Origin: an uncultured Oscillospiraceae bacterium
Lineage (GTDB): Bacteria; Bacillota; Clostridia; Oscillospirales; Oscillospiraceae
Length of the DNA: 27,769 bases
NCBI GenBank assembly: GCA_934675115.1
Contig: CAKUPH010000023.1
Coordinates: 1 to 27,769 of the forward strand
Direction of reading: 5' to 3'
This document shows, in pieces, positions 1 through 10,799 of the stretch. Numbering within the stretch: the stretch's first letter is position 1; every line of letters begins with the position of its first letter. The position numbers were made by a program, and so were the translations under genes. Under the pieces are notes generated by a model that saw nothing but the letters and a program-made list of their open reading frames with translations, was not told where the DNA came from and ran no database searches.

Positions 1-1220
<1,220 letters not shown>

Positions 1221-1256
1221 TCAGGGTGTTATAAAATAAAAATAAAACCAGTGGAT

Positions 1257-2780
1257 TCAATTGACGATCAGGGTGCTGCCGCTCATTTCGTCCGGCTTGT
1301 TCAGCCCCATGAGGTCCAGCATGGTGGGGGCCAGATCGGCCAGACGGCCGTCCCGGAGCTTCACGTCGGTGCCCACGATGCAGCAGGGCACCAGATTGGT
1401 GGTGTGGGCGGTGAAGGGGGTGCCATCCTCCGAGCGCATGTGCTCGGCGTTGCCGTGATCGGCGGTGATGATGGTGACGCCGCCCATTTTCGCCGTGGCC
1501 TCCACCACCTTGGCCACGCCCTCGTCCACCGCCTCGGCGGCCATCACGGCGGCGTCGAACACGCCGGTGTGCCCCACCATGTCGCAGTTGGCGAAGTTCA
1601 GGATGATCACGTCGTACTTCCCGCTCTCGATGCGGCGGACGGCCTCGGCGGCCACCTCCGGCTCGCTCATCTCGGGCTGGAGGTCATAGGTGGCCACCTT
1701 TGGGGAGGGGATGAGACAGCGGTCCTCGCCGGGGAACACCCGCTCCTCGCCGCCGTTGAAGAAGAAGGTGACGTGGGCGTATTTCTCCGTCTCCGCAATG
1801 CGCAGCTGGGTCATGCCCAGCTGGGACAGGTACTCGCCGAAAATGTTGGTGAGCTTCTCCCGGGGGTAGGCCACGGACACGTTGGGCATGGCTGCGTCGT
1901 ACTCGGTGGTGCACACGAACTGCACCGGGATCAGCCCCAGCCGCCGGGAAAATCCGGAAAAGTCCGGGTCCACGAAGGCCCGGGTCAGCTCCCGGGCCCG
2001 GTCGGGCCGGAAGTTGAAGAAGATCATGGAGTCCCCCTCGCTGACGGTAGCGTCGTCGGCGCACACCACGGGGACCATGAATTCGTCGGTGACACCCCGC
2101 TCGTAGGACAGCTCCACCGCGGCGGCGGGGTCGTCCTCAAAGGGCGCGTCGGCATAGGCCATGGCGGCGTAAGCCCGCTCCACCCGGTCCCAGCGGCTGT
2201 CCCGGTCCATGGCGTAATAGCGGCCCATGACGGTGGCGATGCGGCCTACGCCGAGGGCGGCCAGCTTCTCCTGAAGCTGCTGGATGTACCCCTTGCCGGA
2301 GGAGGGCGGCACGTCCCGCCCGTCCAGGAAGCAATGGACGTACACCTCCGTCAGCCCCCGCTCCTTCGCCATGTCCAGCAGGGCGAAGAGGTGGTCGATG
2401 TGGGAGTGGACGCCGCCGTCGCTGAGCAGGCCCAGCAGGTGGAGGGCGGTGCCCTTCTCCTTACAGGCGTCCATGGCTGCGGCGTAGGCGGGATTCCGGA
2501 AGAACAGGCCCTCCTGAATTTCCAGCGTGATCCGGGGCAGGTCCTGAAACACCACCCGGCCCGCGCCGATGTTGGTGTGCCCCACCTCGCTGTTGCCCAT
2601 CTGCCCGTCGGGCAGGCCCACGTCCAGCCCGGAGGCGGACAGCTTACAGCAGTTGTTTTCCGCGAACAGCCGGTCCAGATTGGGGGTGCTCGCGGCGGCG
2701 ATGGCGTTGTCCCCCGGGATCCGGGAGTCTGACAGGCCAAAGCCGTCCATGATGATCAATGTTGTGGGTGTTTTGCTCAT
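1257..2780 (-). CDS. gpmI: 2,3-bisphosphoglycerate-independent phosphoglycerate mutase
   Basis: Interconverts 3- and 2-phosphoglycerate using two Mn ions and a phosphoserine intermediate. The 507-residue length is normal for the family. Visible motifs: metal-binding MDGFG (11-15), the nucleophile serine in GNSEVGHTNIGAGR (Ser64), HCFLDGRDVPP, GRYYAMDRDSRWDR, NFRPDRARELT, FANCDMVGHTG and the C-terminal metal site TADHGNAEHM. The ATG at 2780 is preferred: it has AGAGG about 8 nt upstream, whereas the in-frame GTG at 2801 has no ribosome binding site. It sits between tpiA and eno in the operon, separated from tpiA by an unusual hairpin-rich spacer. Confidence 0.97.
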   Translation of the reverse strand: MSKTPTTLIIMDGFGLSDSRIPGDNAIAAASTPNLDRLFAENNCCKLSASGLDVGLPDGQMGNSEVGHTNIGAGRVVFQDLPRITLEIQEGLFFRNPAYAAAMDACKEKGTALHLLGLLSDGGVHSHIDHLFALLDMAKERGLTEVYVHCFLDGRDVPPSSGKGYIQQLQEKLAALGVGRIATVMGRYYAMDRDSRWDRVERAYAAMAYADAPFEDDPAAAVELSYERGVTDEFMVPVVCADDATVSEGDSMIFFNFRPDRARELTRAFVDPDFSGFSRRLGLIPVQFVCTTEYDAAMPNVSVAYPREKLTNIFGEYLSQLGMTQLRIAETEKYAHVTFFFNGGEERVFPGEDRCLIPSPKVATYDLQPEMSEPEVAAEAVRRIESGKYDVIILNFANCDMVGHTGVFDAAVMAAEAVDEGVAKVVEATAKMGGVTIITADHGNAEHMRSEDGTPFTAHTTNLVPCCIVGTDVKLRDGRLADLAPTMLDLMGLNKPDEMSGSTLIVN

Positions 2781-3071
2781 ATATAAACCTCTTAAATACA
2801 CATTACGGCGGCGTCGCCGCAGAAAGCGGCCGGATCACGGCATCGTCGCCGCCGACTTTGCGGCCTTCTAGAGGCCGCAAGGGGGGCCGGGTCTCAGCTT
2901 CGCTTCGGTCGGCGCGGGACGTTCGCCGCTGGCGAACCGCAGTTTCTGAAACCGCTGAGTACCTTCAGCTTCGTCCACCCCGTAGGGTGGGGGTTCCTCA
3001 AAGGGGGCTAGCCCCCTTTGAAGCCGCGTCGCGTCAGCGATAATGGCGTTTCCGCAGAAACGCCCGCGGCT
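2781..3071. repeat. Hairpin-rich spacer between tpiA and gpmI
   Basis: A 291-nt non-coding gap inside an otherwise compact operon. It holds consecutive perfect inverted repeats: 2858-2866/2872-2880 (9 bp), 2921-2927/2931-2937 (7 bp), 2975-2980/2985-2990 (6 bp), a 24-nt perfect palindrome at 2998-3021 (centre GGCTAGCC), and 3045-3051/3058-3064 (7 bp). The last is enclosed by 3021-3028/3065-3072. No convincing coding frame, promoter or poly-T terminator was found. It resembles a dispersed intergenic repeat of chained stem-loops, but no second copy is visible in this window. It may act in mRNA processing or partial attenuation between tpiA and gpmI. Confidence 0.6.
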
Positions 3072-3845
3072 TTACTCCTGATTTGCGGCGTTGATGATCG
3101 CCATGAAGTCCTCAGGCTTCAAGGCGGCTCCGCCGATCAGTCCGCCGTCCACGTCGGGCTGAGCCAGCAGCTCGGCGGCATTCTTGGCGTTCATGGAGCC
3201 GCCGTACTGGATGGTCACGGCCCGGGCCACCCGGGCGCCGTACTCCTTGCGGATGACGGCGCGGATGTGGCCGCAGACCTCGCCCGCCTGCGCGGCGGTG
3301 GCGGTGCGGCCGGTGCCGATGGCCCAGATGGGCTCGTACGCCACCACGATGCGGCGGACCTGACTGGCGGTGAGGCCGGACAGAGCGGCCTTGAGCTGGT
3401 AGGAGATGTGTTCCTCGGTGACGCCCAGCTCCCGCTGCTCCAGACTCTCGCCCACGCAGATGATGGGCCGCAGGCCCGCCTCCAGCGCGGCCTTGACCTT
3501 CTTGTTGACGGTGAAGTCCGTCTCATTATAATACTGCCGCCGCTCGGAATGGCCGATGATGACGTACTTTGCGCCCACGTCCTTGAGCATTTCGGCGGTG
3601 ATCTCGCCGGTGTACGCGCCGGAGGCCTCGTAGTGGCAGTTCTCGCCGCCGATGGCTACCCGGGTGTCCTTAAACAGCCGGACCGCGCCGGGGATGTTCA
3701 CAGCGGGGACACACAGCACCACCTCGCACCACTTGTGCTTGCCCAGCATGGGCTTGATGGCCTCGGCGTAGGCCCGGGTCTCGGTGAGGGTCTTGTTCAT
3801 TTTCCAGTTTCCGGCGATGATGGTCTTGCGGTATTTCAGATTCAT
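3072..3845 (-). CDS. tpiA: Triosephosphate isomerase
   Basis: Interconverts dihydroxyacetone phosphate and glyceraldehyde 3-phosphate; cytosolic TIM barrel, normally a dimer. 257 residues, the usual length. Active-site residues are present: Asn13 and Lys15 in GNWKMNKT, His99 in IIGHSERR, Glu171 in [15 protein letters not shown], and the phosphate-binding [10 protein letters not shown] and [10 protein letters not shown] near the C-terminus. The ATG at 3845 follows AAAGGAG at good spacing. The 103-nt gap to pgk contains a small inverted repeat (GGGAG near 3880 with CTCCC near 3895) and an odd palindrome TTTGACGGTCAAA (3907-3919), but no clear promoter, so it is probably co-transcribed with pgk. 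Confidence 0.97.
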   Translation of the reverse strand: MNLKYRKTIIAGNWKMNKTLTETRAYAEAIKPMLGKHKWCEVVLCVPAVNIPGAVRLFKDTRVAIGGENCHYEASGAYTGEITAEMLKDVGAKYVIIGHSERRQYYNETDFTVNKKVKAALEAGLRPIICVGESLEQRELGVTEEHISYQLKAALSGLTASQVRRIVVAYEPIWAIGTGRTATAAQAGEVCGHIRAVIRKEYGARVARAVTIQYGGSMNAKNAAELLAQPDVDGGLIGGAALKPEDFMAIINAANQE

Positions 3846-3948
3846 AGGGAAGCTCCTTTCCTTTGTTCAGAAGGTGGGAGCCTCGTTCCGCTCCCATGAA
3901 AACGATTTTGACGGTCAAATTCTTATCCAATAGCCGGTCGGGCGCCTG

Positions 3949-5142
<1,194 letters not shown>

Positions 5143-5198
5143 GCGGAAAGCTCCTTTCAAAGCTGTGATTCTCTCAGTTTTCCCCGCCGAAGGCGGGC

Positions 5199-5687
5199 TT
5201 ACTCGGCACGCGCCATCTCGCCCACGCCGGACAGATCGGGGAATCCCTGCTGGCGCAGCGCCTCATAGGTGAGGATGGCCACGGAGTTGGCCAGATTCAG
5301 GCTCCGGGCGTCCGGCCGCATGGGAATGCGCAGACAGCGGTCATAATACCGCTCCCGGAACTCCAGCGGCAGCCCCGCCGTCTCCTTGCCGAAGAACAGC
5401 CAGCAGCCGTCCCGGAACCGTGCCTGGGTATAATCCCGGGGGGCCTTGGTGGTGGCGAGCCACAGGTCGGGGGCGGGATTTCTGGCGAAAAACTCGTCCA
5501 GATCATGGTAAACGCTGATGTCCACCATGGGCCAGTAGTCCAGTCCCGCCCGCTTCACGGCCCTGTCGCTGATGTCGAAGCCCAGCGGCTCGATGAGGTG
5601 CAGGCGGCTGCGGGTGGCGGCGCAGGTGCGGGCGATGTTGCCGGTATTCATGGGGATCTCCGGCTCCACCAGAACAATGTTGACCAC
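5199..5687 (-). CDS. trmL: tRNA (cytidine/uridine-34-2'-O)-methyltransferase, TrmL type
   Basis: SPOUT-class methyltransferase that 2'-O-methylates the wobble nucleotide of tRNA-Leu isoacceptors using S-adenosylmethionine. Motifs: [20 protein letters not shown] at the N-terminus, [14 protein letters not shown], and the knotted SAM-binding tail [20 protein letters not shown]. The GTG at 5687 is chosen: GGGAGG (5696-5701) lies 8 nt upstream and gives 162 residues, the family length. The in-frame ATG at 5720 overlaps the -10 box of the operon promoter, so it cannot be in the mRNA. First gene of the operon, 56 nt before pgk. Confidence 0.93.
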   Translation of the reverse strand: MVNIVLVEPEIPMNTGNIARTCAATRSRLHLIEPLGFDISDRAVKRAGLDYWPMVDISVYHDLDEFFARNPAPDLWLATTKAPRDYTQARFRDGCWLFFGKETAGLPLEFRERYYDRCLRIPMRPDARSLNLANSVAILTYEALRQQGFPDLSGVGEMARAE

Positions 5688-5718
5688 GAAGCAGGCCTCC
5701 CTGTTTTTTCTCAGGGAC

Positions 5719-5747
5719 ATTATAGACTGCCAGCGTCGAAATTACAA
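5719..5747 (-). promoter_or_regulatory. Sigma-A promoter of the trmL-glycolytic operon
   Basis: On the minus strand -35 TTGTAA (5742-5747), a 17-nt spacer, and -10 TATAAT (5719-5724, perfect consensus). Transcription should begin near 5712, giving a short leader before the GGGAGG site. The spacer carries AATTTCGACGC, whose complement GCGTCGAAATT (5733-5743) also forms the core of the direct repeats flanking the island at 12439 and 17413. Confidence 0.75.
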
Positions 5748-5863
5748 GGCAAAAATGGGCGAAGACTCAAAAATCAAAACTTTTTTACGTTTTTTCTGAT
5801 ATTGGAAATTCTATCGCGGCGGTATGGAAAAGGCGGTTTACTGTTCCGCGATAATAAGATAAA
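5748..5863. other. Divergent intergenic region trmL/proB
   Basis: AT-rich non-coding spacer between two divergent promoters. It contains T-tracts around 5781-5796 and an 8-bp inverted repeat TATCGCGG (5812-5819) / CCGCGATA (5846-5853) that ends 10 nt before the proB -35. It could be a protein-binding site; no regulator is identified. Confidence 0.35.
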
Positions 5864-5892
5864 TTGACGAAGTGAAAAAAATGGGATATAAT
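5864..5892 (+). promoter_or_regulatory. Sigma-A promoter of proBA
   Basis: -35 TTGACG (5864-5869), 17-nt spacer, -10 TATAAT (5887-5892). Transcription would start near 5899, leaving a leader of about 90 nt before proB. The in-frame ATG at 5891 lies in the -10 box and is excluded as a start. Confidence 0.75.
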
Positions 5893-5913
5893 GCAGACAT
5901 TCTGCGGCTGGCC

Positions 5914-5975
5914 GCCGCTCCCGCGCCATGGGAGCGGCCCGGCCCATACGGCGGGCGGCATAGGGCCCGCCCTTT
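5914..5975 (+). promoter_or_regulatory. Structured proB leader, possible attenuator
   Basis: Two stem-loops in the proBA leader: 5914-5922/5930-5938 (9 bp, GCCGCTCCC with GGGAGCGGC) and 5950-5956/5965-5971 (7 bp, GGCGGGC with GCCCGCC). The second is followed by TTTT (5973-5976), then the GGAGG ribosome binding site. The second hairpin plus T-run has weak terminator form and sits directly before the translation start. No T-box signature was seen. Regulation by proline is inference only. Confidence 0.4.
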
Positions 5976-5989
5976 TGGAGGAAAACAAC

Positions 5990-6790
5990 ATGGAGGGACA
6001 GAACCTGCGCATCGTGGTCAAGGTGGGCACCTCCACCCTGACCCGGGACAACTTCAGCATCAACTTTCACGCCATGGACCGGCTGGCCATGACGCTGGCC
6101 GACCTGCATGGGCAGGGGCACGAGATCATTCTGGTGTCCTCCGGCGCCATCGCCGTGGGGGCGGGCAAGCTGGGGCTGAAGGAGCGGCCAACGGAGCTGC
6201 GAATGAAGCAGGCGGTGGCCGCCGCGGGTCAGTGCGAGCTGATGCACATATACGACAAGCTCTTCGGCGAATACGGCGCCACCGTGGGCCAGATCCTGCT
6301 CACCGACGAGGACGTGGCTGACCCCCGCCGGGCGGAGCATCTGGAAAACACCTTTGACGCCCTGATGGAGATGGGCTGCATCCCGGTGGTGAACGAGAAT
6401 GACTCCGTGTCCTCCGCCGAGATCGAGACCGGGCAGGCCCGGGTGCTGGGCGACAACGACACCCTGTCCGCTATCGTGGCCCGGCTGTGCCGGGCGGACC
6501 TGCTCATCCTCATGTCCGACATCGACGGGCTGTACGACAAGGATCCCCACAAATACCCGGACGCGAAGCTGGTCAGCCGGGTGAACGCCGTCACGGCGGA
6601 GCTGCGGGCCTCCGCCGGAGGTGCCGGCACCTCCCGGGGCACCGGCGGGATGCAGACTAAGCTGGACGCGGCGGAGATCGCCATGTCCGCCGGGGTGGAC
6701 ATGGTCATCACCAATGGCAGCGCCCCGGAGCTGATCTACGACATCGCGGCGGGGGCGGACATCGGTACCCGCTTCTGCGCCGCGCGATAA
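5990..6790 (+). CDS. proB: Glutamate 5-kinase, short form without PUA domain
   Basis: Phosphorylates glutamate to gamma-glutamyl phosphate, the first step of proline synthesis. 266 residues forming a single amino-acid-kinase domain: VVKVGTSTLT at the N-terminus, VSSGAIAVGAGKLGL, VVNENDSVSSAEIETG, LGDNDTLSAIVA, LILMSDIDGLYDKDP and GTGGMQTKLDAAEIA. There is no C-terminal PUA domain, as in the short ProB forms known from several Firmicutes. The start at 5990 has GGAGG 8 nt upstream. proA begins 12 nt after the stop. Confidence 0.95.
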   Translation: MEGQNLRIVVKVGTSTLTRDNFSINFHAMDRLAMTLADLHGQGHEIILVSSGAIAVGAGKLGLKERPTELRMKQAVAAAGQCELMHIYDKLFGEYGATVGQILLTDEDVADPRRAEHLENTFDALMEMGCIPVVNENDSVSSAEIETGQARVLGDNDTLSAIVARLCRADLLILMSDIDGLYDKDPHKYPDAKLVSRVNAVTAELRASAGGAGTSRGTGGMQTKLDAAEIAMSAGVDMVITNGSAPELIYDIAAGADIGTRFCAAR

Positions 6791-6802
6791 GGAGGACTTC
6801 AC

Positions 6803-8053
6803 ATGACCGCCATTGAATTGCAGGGTCTGGCCGCCCGGGACGCGTCCCGCCGGCTGGCTGTGACCACCACGGAAGAGAAAAACCGGGCGCTGGAGGCCAT
6901 TGCCCGCGCCCTGACCGAGCGGATGGACGAGGTGCTGTCCGCCAACGAGGCCGATCTGGCCGCGGGCCGGGAGGCGGGGCTCACGCAGGCCCTGCTGGAC
7001 CGGCTGGCCCTGTCCCCCGCCCGGATGGAGGGCATTGTGGAAGGCGTGCGGCAGGTGGCCGCCCTGCCCGACCCCGTGGGCGAGGTCACCCGGAAGGACA
7101 CGCTGAAAAGCGGCCTGCTCCTCACCCGGCGGCGGGTGCCGCTGGGTGTCATCGGCATCATTTACGAGGCCCGGCCCAACGTGACGGTGGACGCCGCCGT
7201 GCTGTGCCTGAAGGCGGGCAACGCCGTTATCCTCCGGGGCGGCAAGGAGGCCTTCCGCTCCAACTCCGCCTTCATGTCCATCATGCGGGACGCGGTGGAG
7301 TCCGCGGGACTGCCCCGGGACTGCCTTGCCCTCGTGCAGGACACCAGCCGCCAGTCCGCTCAGGAGCTGATGGATCTGACGGAATATCTGGACGTGCTCA
7401 TCCCCCGGGGGGGCGCGGGGCTCATCCGGGCCGTCACCGCCAACGCCCATGTGCCCGTCATCCGCACCGGCGAGGGCGTGTGCCACGTGTATGTGGACCG
7501 GGACGCCGACTTTGACATGGCGGTGAACATCATCGAGAACGCCAAGTGCTCCCGCCCGTCGGTGTGCAACGCCGCCGAGTGCATTCTGGTGGACCGGGCC
7601 ATCGCGGCTGACTTCCTGCCGAGGGCGCAGGCCGCGCTGGCCGCCCGGCACGTGGAGCTGCGGGGCTGCGGCGAGACCCAGGCCATTCTGGGCGCGGCCG
7701 TCACCCCGGCTACCGACGCCGACTGGGACAGCGAGTACGGCGACTACATCCTCGCCGTCAAGGTGGTGTCCGGCGTGGACGAGGCCATGGACTTCATCGC
7801 CGCCCACGGCACCCGACACTCCGAGTGCATCGTGACGGAAAACGGCGGCACCGCCGCGAAATTCCTCGACGGCGTGGACGCCGCCGCGGTGTACCACAAC
7901 GCCTCCACCCGCTTTACCGACGGCTTTGAGTTCGGGCTGGGGGCGGAGATCGGCATCTCTACCCAGAAGCTCCACGCCCGTGGCCCCATGGGCCTTGAGG
8001 AGCTGACCAGCTACAAGTACGTGGTGTACGGAAACGGCCAGACCCGGGGATAA
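6803..8053 (+). CDS. proA: Glutamate-5-semialdehyde dehydrogenase
   Basis: Gamma-glutamyl phosphate reductase: NADPH-dependent reduction to glutamate 5-semialdehyde, second step of proline synthesis. 416 residues, the family length. Motifs: GVIGIIYEARPNVTVDAA, ILRGGKEAFRSN, LIPRGGAGLI, VPVIRTGEGVCHVYVD, the active-site cysteine in CSRPSVCNAAE, and the C-terminal YHNASTRFTDGFEFGLGAEI. AAGGAGG precedes the ATG by 7 nt. It forms a two-gene operon with proB and ends 16 nt before a strong terminator. The third pathway enzyme (proC) is not in the window. Confidence 0.97.
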   Translation: MTAIELQGLAARDASRRLAVTTTEEKNRALEAIARALTERMDEVLSANEADLAAGREAGLTQALLDRLALSPARMEGIVEGVRQVAALPDPVGEVTRKDTLKSGLLLTRRRVPLGVIGIIYEARPNVTVDAAVLCLKAGNAVILRGGKEAFRSNSAFMSIMRDAVESAGLPRDCLALVQDTSRQSAQELMDLTEYLDVLIPRGGAGLIRAVTANAHVPVIRTGEGVCHVYVDRDADFDMAVNIIENAKCSRPSVCNAAECILVDRAIAADFLPRAQAALAARHVELRGCGETQAILGAAVTPATDADWDSEYGDYILAVKVVSGVDEAMDFIAAHGTRHSECIVTENGGTAAKFLDGVDAAAVYHNASTRFTDGFEFGLGAEIGISTQKLHARGPMGLEELTSYKYVVYGNGQTRG

Positions 8054-8069
8054 AATTTCGAGACAAAAA

Positions 8070-8108
8070 AACGCCCGGCGGCGCTTCAAGCAAGCGCCGC
8101 CGGGCGTT
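8070..8108. terminator. Bidirectional terminator proA / DHHW gene
   Basis: Perfect 17-bp stem 8070-8086/8092-8108 with a 5-nt loop. An A-run (8064-8071) lies on one side and a T-rich tail on the other, so it can stop transcripts from proA (plus) and from the convergent minus-strand operon. Confidence 0.9.
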
Positions 8109-8117
8109 CTATTTTGT

Positions 8118-9248
8118 TTACCGGGCCAGCAGGAACAGGTTGGCGTCGGTGGCGAAATTCGCCGCGGAATAGAGCACCAGAACCTGATCGATGCCGTTTT
8201 CCTCCACATAATCGGCGATGGATGTGCGGTTATACCGGGGGTCGAAGAGGTGTACCTCGCTGAACCGGGTGGACAGGAAGGGGGCCAGCGAGTCGGAGTA
8301 GGAATCCCGGATGACCAGCAGCTTTCCGCCGTCCGCGTCGGGGTTCTCGATGACGCACAGGGGCTGGTTGCCGCCGAGGAACATGGAGTATTTGTCCTTG
8401 ACCTCCAGCTTGGCGGTGTCGTACAGGGAACCGGCCTCCGGCGTGCCGGTGGGGTAGCGGGTGACGGCAGTGTTCCCGGTAAAGCCCCCCTCGGGCACCA
8501 TGGTGTAGATGCTGTCCGGCTTTACCCACGCCGCCCCGGAGGACGACCATGTGGTTCCGAAAAAGCGGTCGCTGCGGAGCACCGGCTCCGCGTCCAGCCC
8601 GGCATCGGCCAGCCCCATGCCGTCCGCCAGCGCCAGATAGCCCTGATAGGCCCCGAAGGTGGACCAGTGGTGGTCGGTGCGGTAGAACACGTCGTCCCCG
8701 GACAGGGCGTTTTTCAGGTCGATCCAGTTCACCCACTGAGAGCAGAGGGCGGCGGCCCTGTCCAGCGTGGAGCCGTCGTCTACGAGAGGGGCGTTGTCCG
8801 GCAGGCGGTCGGCCCAGACATAGCTCTTATCCGGGATGAGGGCGAAGTACACCGGCACGATGAGGTTGTCCGCCAGTGCGTTGACGTAGCCCACCCGTTT
8901 TTCCAGCTCCTCGTCCGAAGGGGCGGTGAACTGGGCGAAGAGGGTCTGCTGTCCGTCGGTGCCGAAGTAGACGGAGTTATTTTCCTCCTTGCCTGCAATG
9001 CGCTCCGACCACGCCTTCAGGTCGATCCAGCTGTCCCGCAGGGGGAACTGATCCACCACGTAGTCCTCAAAATCCTCCATGAATTTGCCGGATTTCAGCG
9101 TCTCCAGCGTGGGGGCCTTGAGCTGGGAGAGGTAGCGGTTTTCCTGCTCGGAAAAGCTCCGGTCGGGCAGGATGAAGAGCGCGGCGCCGAAGCCGAAGAC
9201 GAACAGGCAGAACAGAGCGGTAATGAACACGGGATATTTGTTTTTCAC
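8118..9248 (-). CDS. DHHW/AlgX-like SGNH-type acetylation protein
   Basis: Probable extracytoplasmic partner of the adjacent MBOAT protein in O-acetylation of a cell-surface polymer. 376 residues. A signal/anchor helix occupies about residues 4-27 (FITALFCLFVFGFGAALFIL). Then comes the conserved PDRSFSEQENRYLS segment, the family-defining DHHW motif in FYRTDHHWSTFGAY, and a late VIRDSYSDSLAPF segment resembling the catalytic-serine block of AlgJ/AlgX-type proteins. The start is placed at the GTG at 9248: AAGGGGG lies 8 nt upstream, whereas the GTG at 9257 abuts that site. The ribosome binding site overlaps the MBOAT stop region, indicating coupling. The polymer substrate is unknown. Confidence 0.85.
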   Translation of the reverse strand: MKNKYPVFITALFCLFVFGFGAALFILPDRSFSEQENRYLSQLKAPTLETLKSGKFMEDFEDYVVDQFPLRDSWIDLKAWSERIAGKEENNSVYFGTDGQQTLFAQFTAPSDEELEKRVGYVNALADNLIVPVYFALIPDKSYVWADRLPDNAPLVDDGSTLDRAAALCSQWVNWIDLKNALSGDDVFYRTDHHWSTFGAYQGYLALADGMGLADAGLDAEPVLRSDRFFGTTWSSSGAAWVKPDSIYTMVPEGGFTGNTAVTRYPTGTPEAGSLYDTAKLEVKDKYSMFLGGNQPLCVIENPDADGGKLLVIRDSYSDSLAPFLSTRFSEVHLFDPRYNRTSIADYVEENGIDQVLVLYSAANFATDANLFLLAR

Positions 9249-9261
9249 GGCGCGCACCCCC

Positions 9262-10695
9262 TTAGAAGCGGAAATAAAGGAAGGGATTATAGGTGCCGTC
9301 CACCAGATAGGCGGTGGACAGGATGAGCCCGGCCAGCATCAGCACCGGGAAGGCGATCCGGCGGGCCCGCTCCGGCAGCTTATGCCACAGGTTGGCCGCC
9401 AGCGGCGTGGACGCCACCGCCGCCGCGGCGAGCACCGGCAGGTAGTTGCGCAGGTAGTAGAGGAAATCGCTGTTCCACAGCCCCGCGCCCATGCCGAACA
9501 TGGCCTTGAGGTACAGCCCCATGGCGGAGAAATCCTCCACGGCGAAAATGGCCCAGCCCACGACCACCACCAGCAGGCCGTAGAGGTGACCCAGCCAGCC
9601 CGGGGCCTTTTTCAGGTATTTTCCCAGAAACAGCTTTTCCAGCACCAGCCACACAAAGTAGTACAGACCCCAGATGAGGAAGTTCCAGCTGGCCCCGTGC
9701 CAGATGCCGGTGGCCGCCCAGACGATGAGCAGATTGAAGATCAGCCGCCCGGTCTTCACCCGGTTGCCCCCCAACGGGATGTAGAGGTACTCCCGGAACC
9801 AGCTGCCCAGCGAGATGTGCCACCGCCGCCAGAACTCGGTGGCGGACTTGGAGATATAGGGGTAGTTGAAGTTTTCCAGAAACTCGAAGCCCAGCATCCG
9901 GCCAAGGCCGATGGCCATGTCGGAATAGCCGGAGAAGTCGAAGTAGAGCTGGAGGGAGAAGGCGATGATGCCCAGCCACGCCCCCAGCGTGGTCAGCTCC
10001 CCGCCGGGGGTGGCGAGGTACACGTCCCACAGCTTGCCCAGATTGTTGGCCAGCAGGACCTTTTGGGACAGACCCACCACAAAGCGCTGGACGCCCCGGG
10101 CGAAGCGCTCGGTATTGTGCTCCCGGTGCTCCAGCTGGGCGTCCAGATCCTTGTATTGCAGGATCGGCCCGGCGATGAGCTGGGGGAACAGGGTGACGAA
10201 GGTGCCGAAATTGACGATGTTTTTCTGCACCCGGGCGTCCCCCCGGTAGACGTCGATGGTGTAGCTCATGGTCTGGAAGGTGTAGAAGGAGATGCCGATG
10301 GGCAGGGTGAAGGGAATGGAACCGCCCTCCGGCAGGGGCAGACGCTCAATAATGGGCAGGAAGCCAATGCCCAGACCCGCAAGGCTCCCGGCAATGAAGT
10401 TCCAGTACTTGAAGAAGAACAGCAGCGCCAGATTGCAGATCACCGAGGAGGCCACCGCGCCCTTGGCAAGGCGGAGATTTCCCGTCCGCTTGCCCCGCTC
10501 CACCAGCATACCGTGGGTGTAGTCGATGGCGATGGAGACGAACATGATGAGGATATACACCGGCTCGCCCCAGCCGTAAAAGACCAGATTCACCACCAGC
10601 AGCACGAAATTGCGCCATTTCAGCGGGGAGATATAGTACAGGACCAATACGATGGGTAAATAGAGGAACAGAAAATACGGAGTGGAAAATACCAT
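9262..10695 (-). CDS. MBOAT-family O-acyltransferase (AlgI-like)
   Basis: Membrane-bound acyltransferase expected to pass acetyl groups across the membrane to a polysaccharide or teichoic-acid acetylation partner. 477 residues with about ten hydrophobic segments. N-terminus MVFSTPYFLFLYLPIVLVLY is typical of AlgI/DltB-like proteins. Conserved blocks: GISFYTFQTMSYTIDVYRG, FPQLIAGPI, YFDFSGYSDMAIGLGRMLGF, ATEFWRRWHISLGSWFREYL and the catalytic-histidine block GIWHGASWNFLIWG. GAGGTGAG precedes the ATG. The DHHW gene follows 13 nt after the stop. AlgI is the best-known homologue, but alginate synthesis genes are absent. Confidence 0.92.
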   Translation of the reverse strand: MVFSTPYFLFLYLPIVLVLYYISPLKWRNFVLLVVNLVFYGWGEPVYILIMFVSIAIDYTHGMLVERGKRTGNLRLAKGAVASSVICNLALLFFFKYWNFIAGSLAGLGIGFLPIIERLPLPEGGSIPFTLPIGISFYTFQTMSYTIDVYRGDARVQKNIVNFGTFVTLFPQLIAGPILQYKDLDAQLEHREHNTERFARGVQRFVVGLSQKVLLANNLGKLWDVYLATPGGELTTLGAWLGIIAFSLQLYFDFSGYSDMAIGLGRMLGFEFLENFNYPYISKSATEFWRRWHISLGSWFREYLYIPLGGNRVKTGRLIFNLLIVWAATGIWHGASWNFLIWGLYYFVWLVLEKLFLGKYLKKAPGWLGHLYGLLVVVVGWAIFAVEDFSAMGLYLKAMFGMGAGLWNSDFLYYLRNYLPVLAAAAVASTPLAANLWHKLPERARRIAFPVLMLAGLILSTAYLVDGTYNPFLYFRF

Positions 10696-10757
10696 AGGCT
10701 CACCTCGGGTGGAGTTTCCGCCGTCCGGAGACGGACGCGGGCATCAGGGAAAGAAAA

Positions 10758-10787
10758 AGGCGGAGCGGCGAACCGGCCGCTCCGCCT
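10758..10787 (-). terminator. Terminator of the DUF4358 operon
   Basis: 12-bp perfect stem 10758-10769/10776-10787 with a 6-nt loop; read on the minus strand it is followed by TTTTTCTTTCCC. It lies 12 nt past the stop of the gene ending at 10800 and insulates the MBOAT operon. Confidence 0.88.
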
Positions 10788-10799
10788 GTGCGGAATTTC

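Noticed and set aside
2778..2801. GTG at 2801 as gpmI start
   Set aside because: No ribosome binding site; AGAGG is placed for the ATG at 2780, where the standard N-terminus begins.
2804..3071. CRISPR-like array
   Set aside because: The inverted repeats differ in sequence and spacing; no direct repeat-spacer periodicity.
5688..5720. ATG at 5720 as trmL start
   Set aside because: It overlaps the perfect -10 TATAAT, so it precedes the transcript; GTG 5687 has GGGAGG and gives the family length.
5891..5989. ATG at 5891 as proB start
   Set aside because: It lies in the -10 box of the proB promoter; ATG 5990 has GGAGG and the conserved N-terminus.
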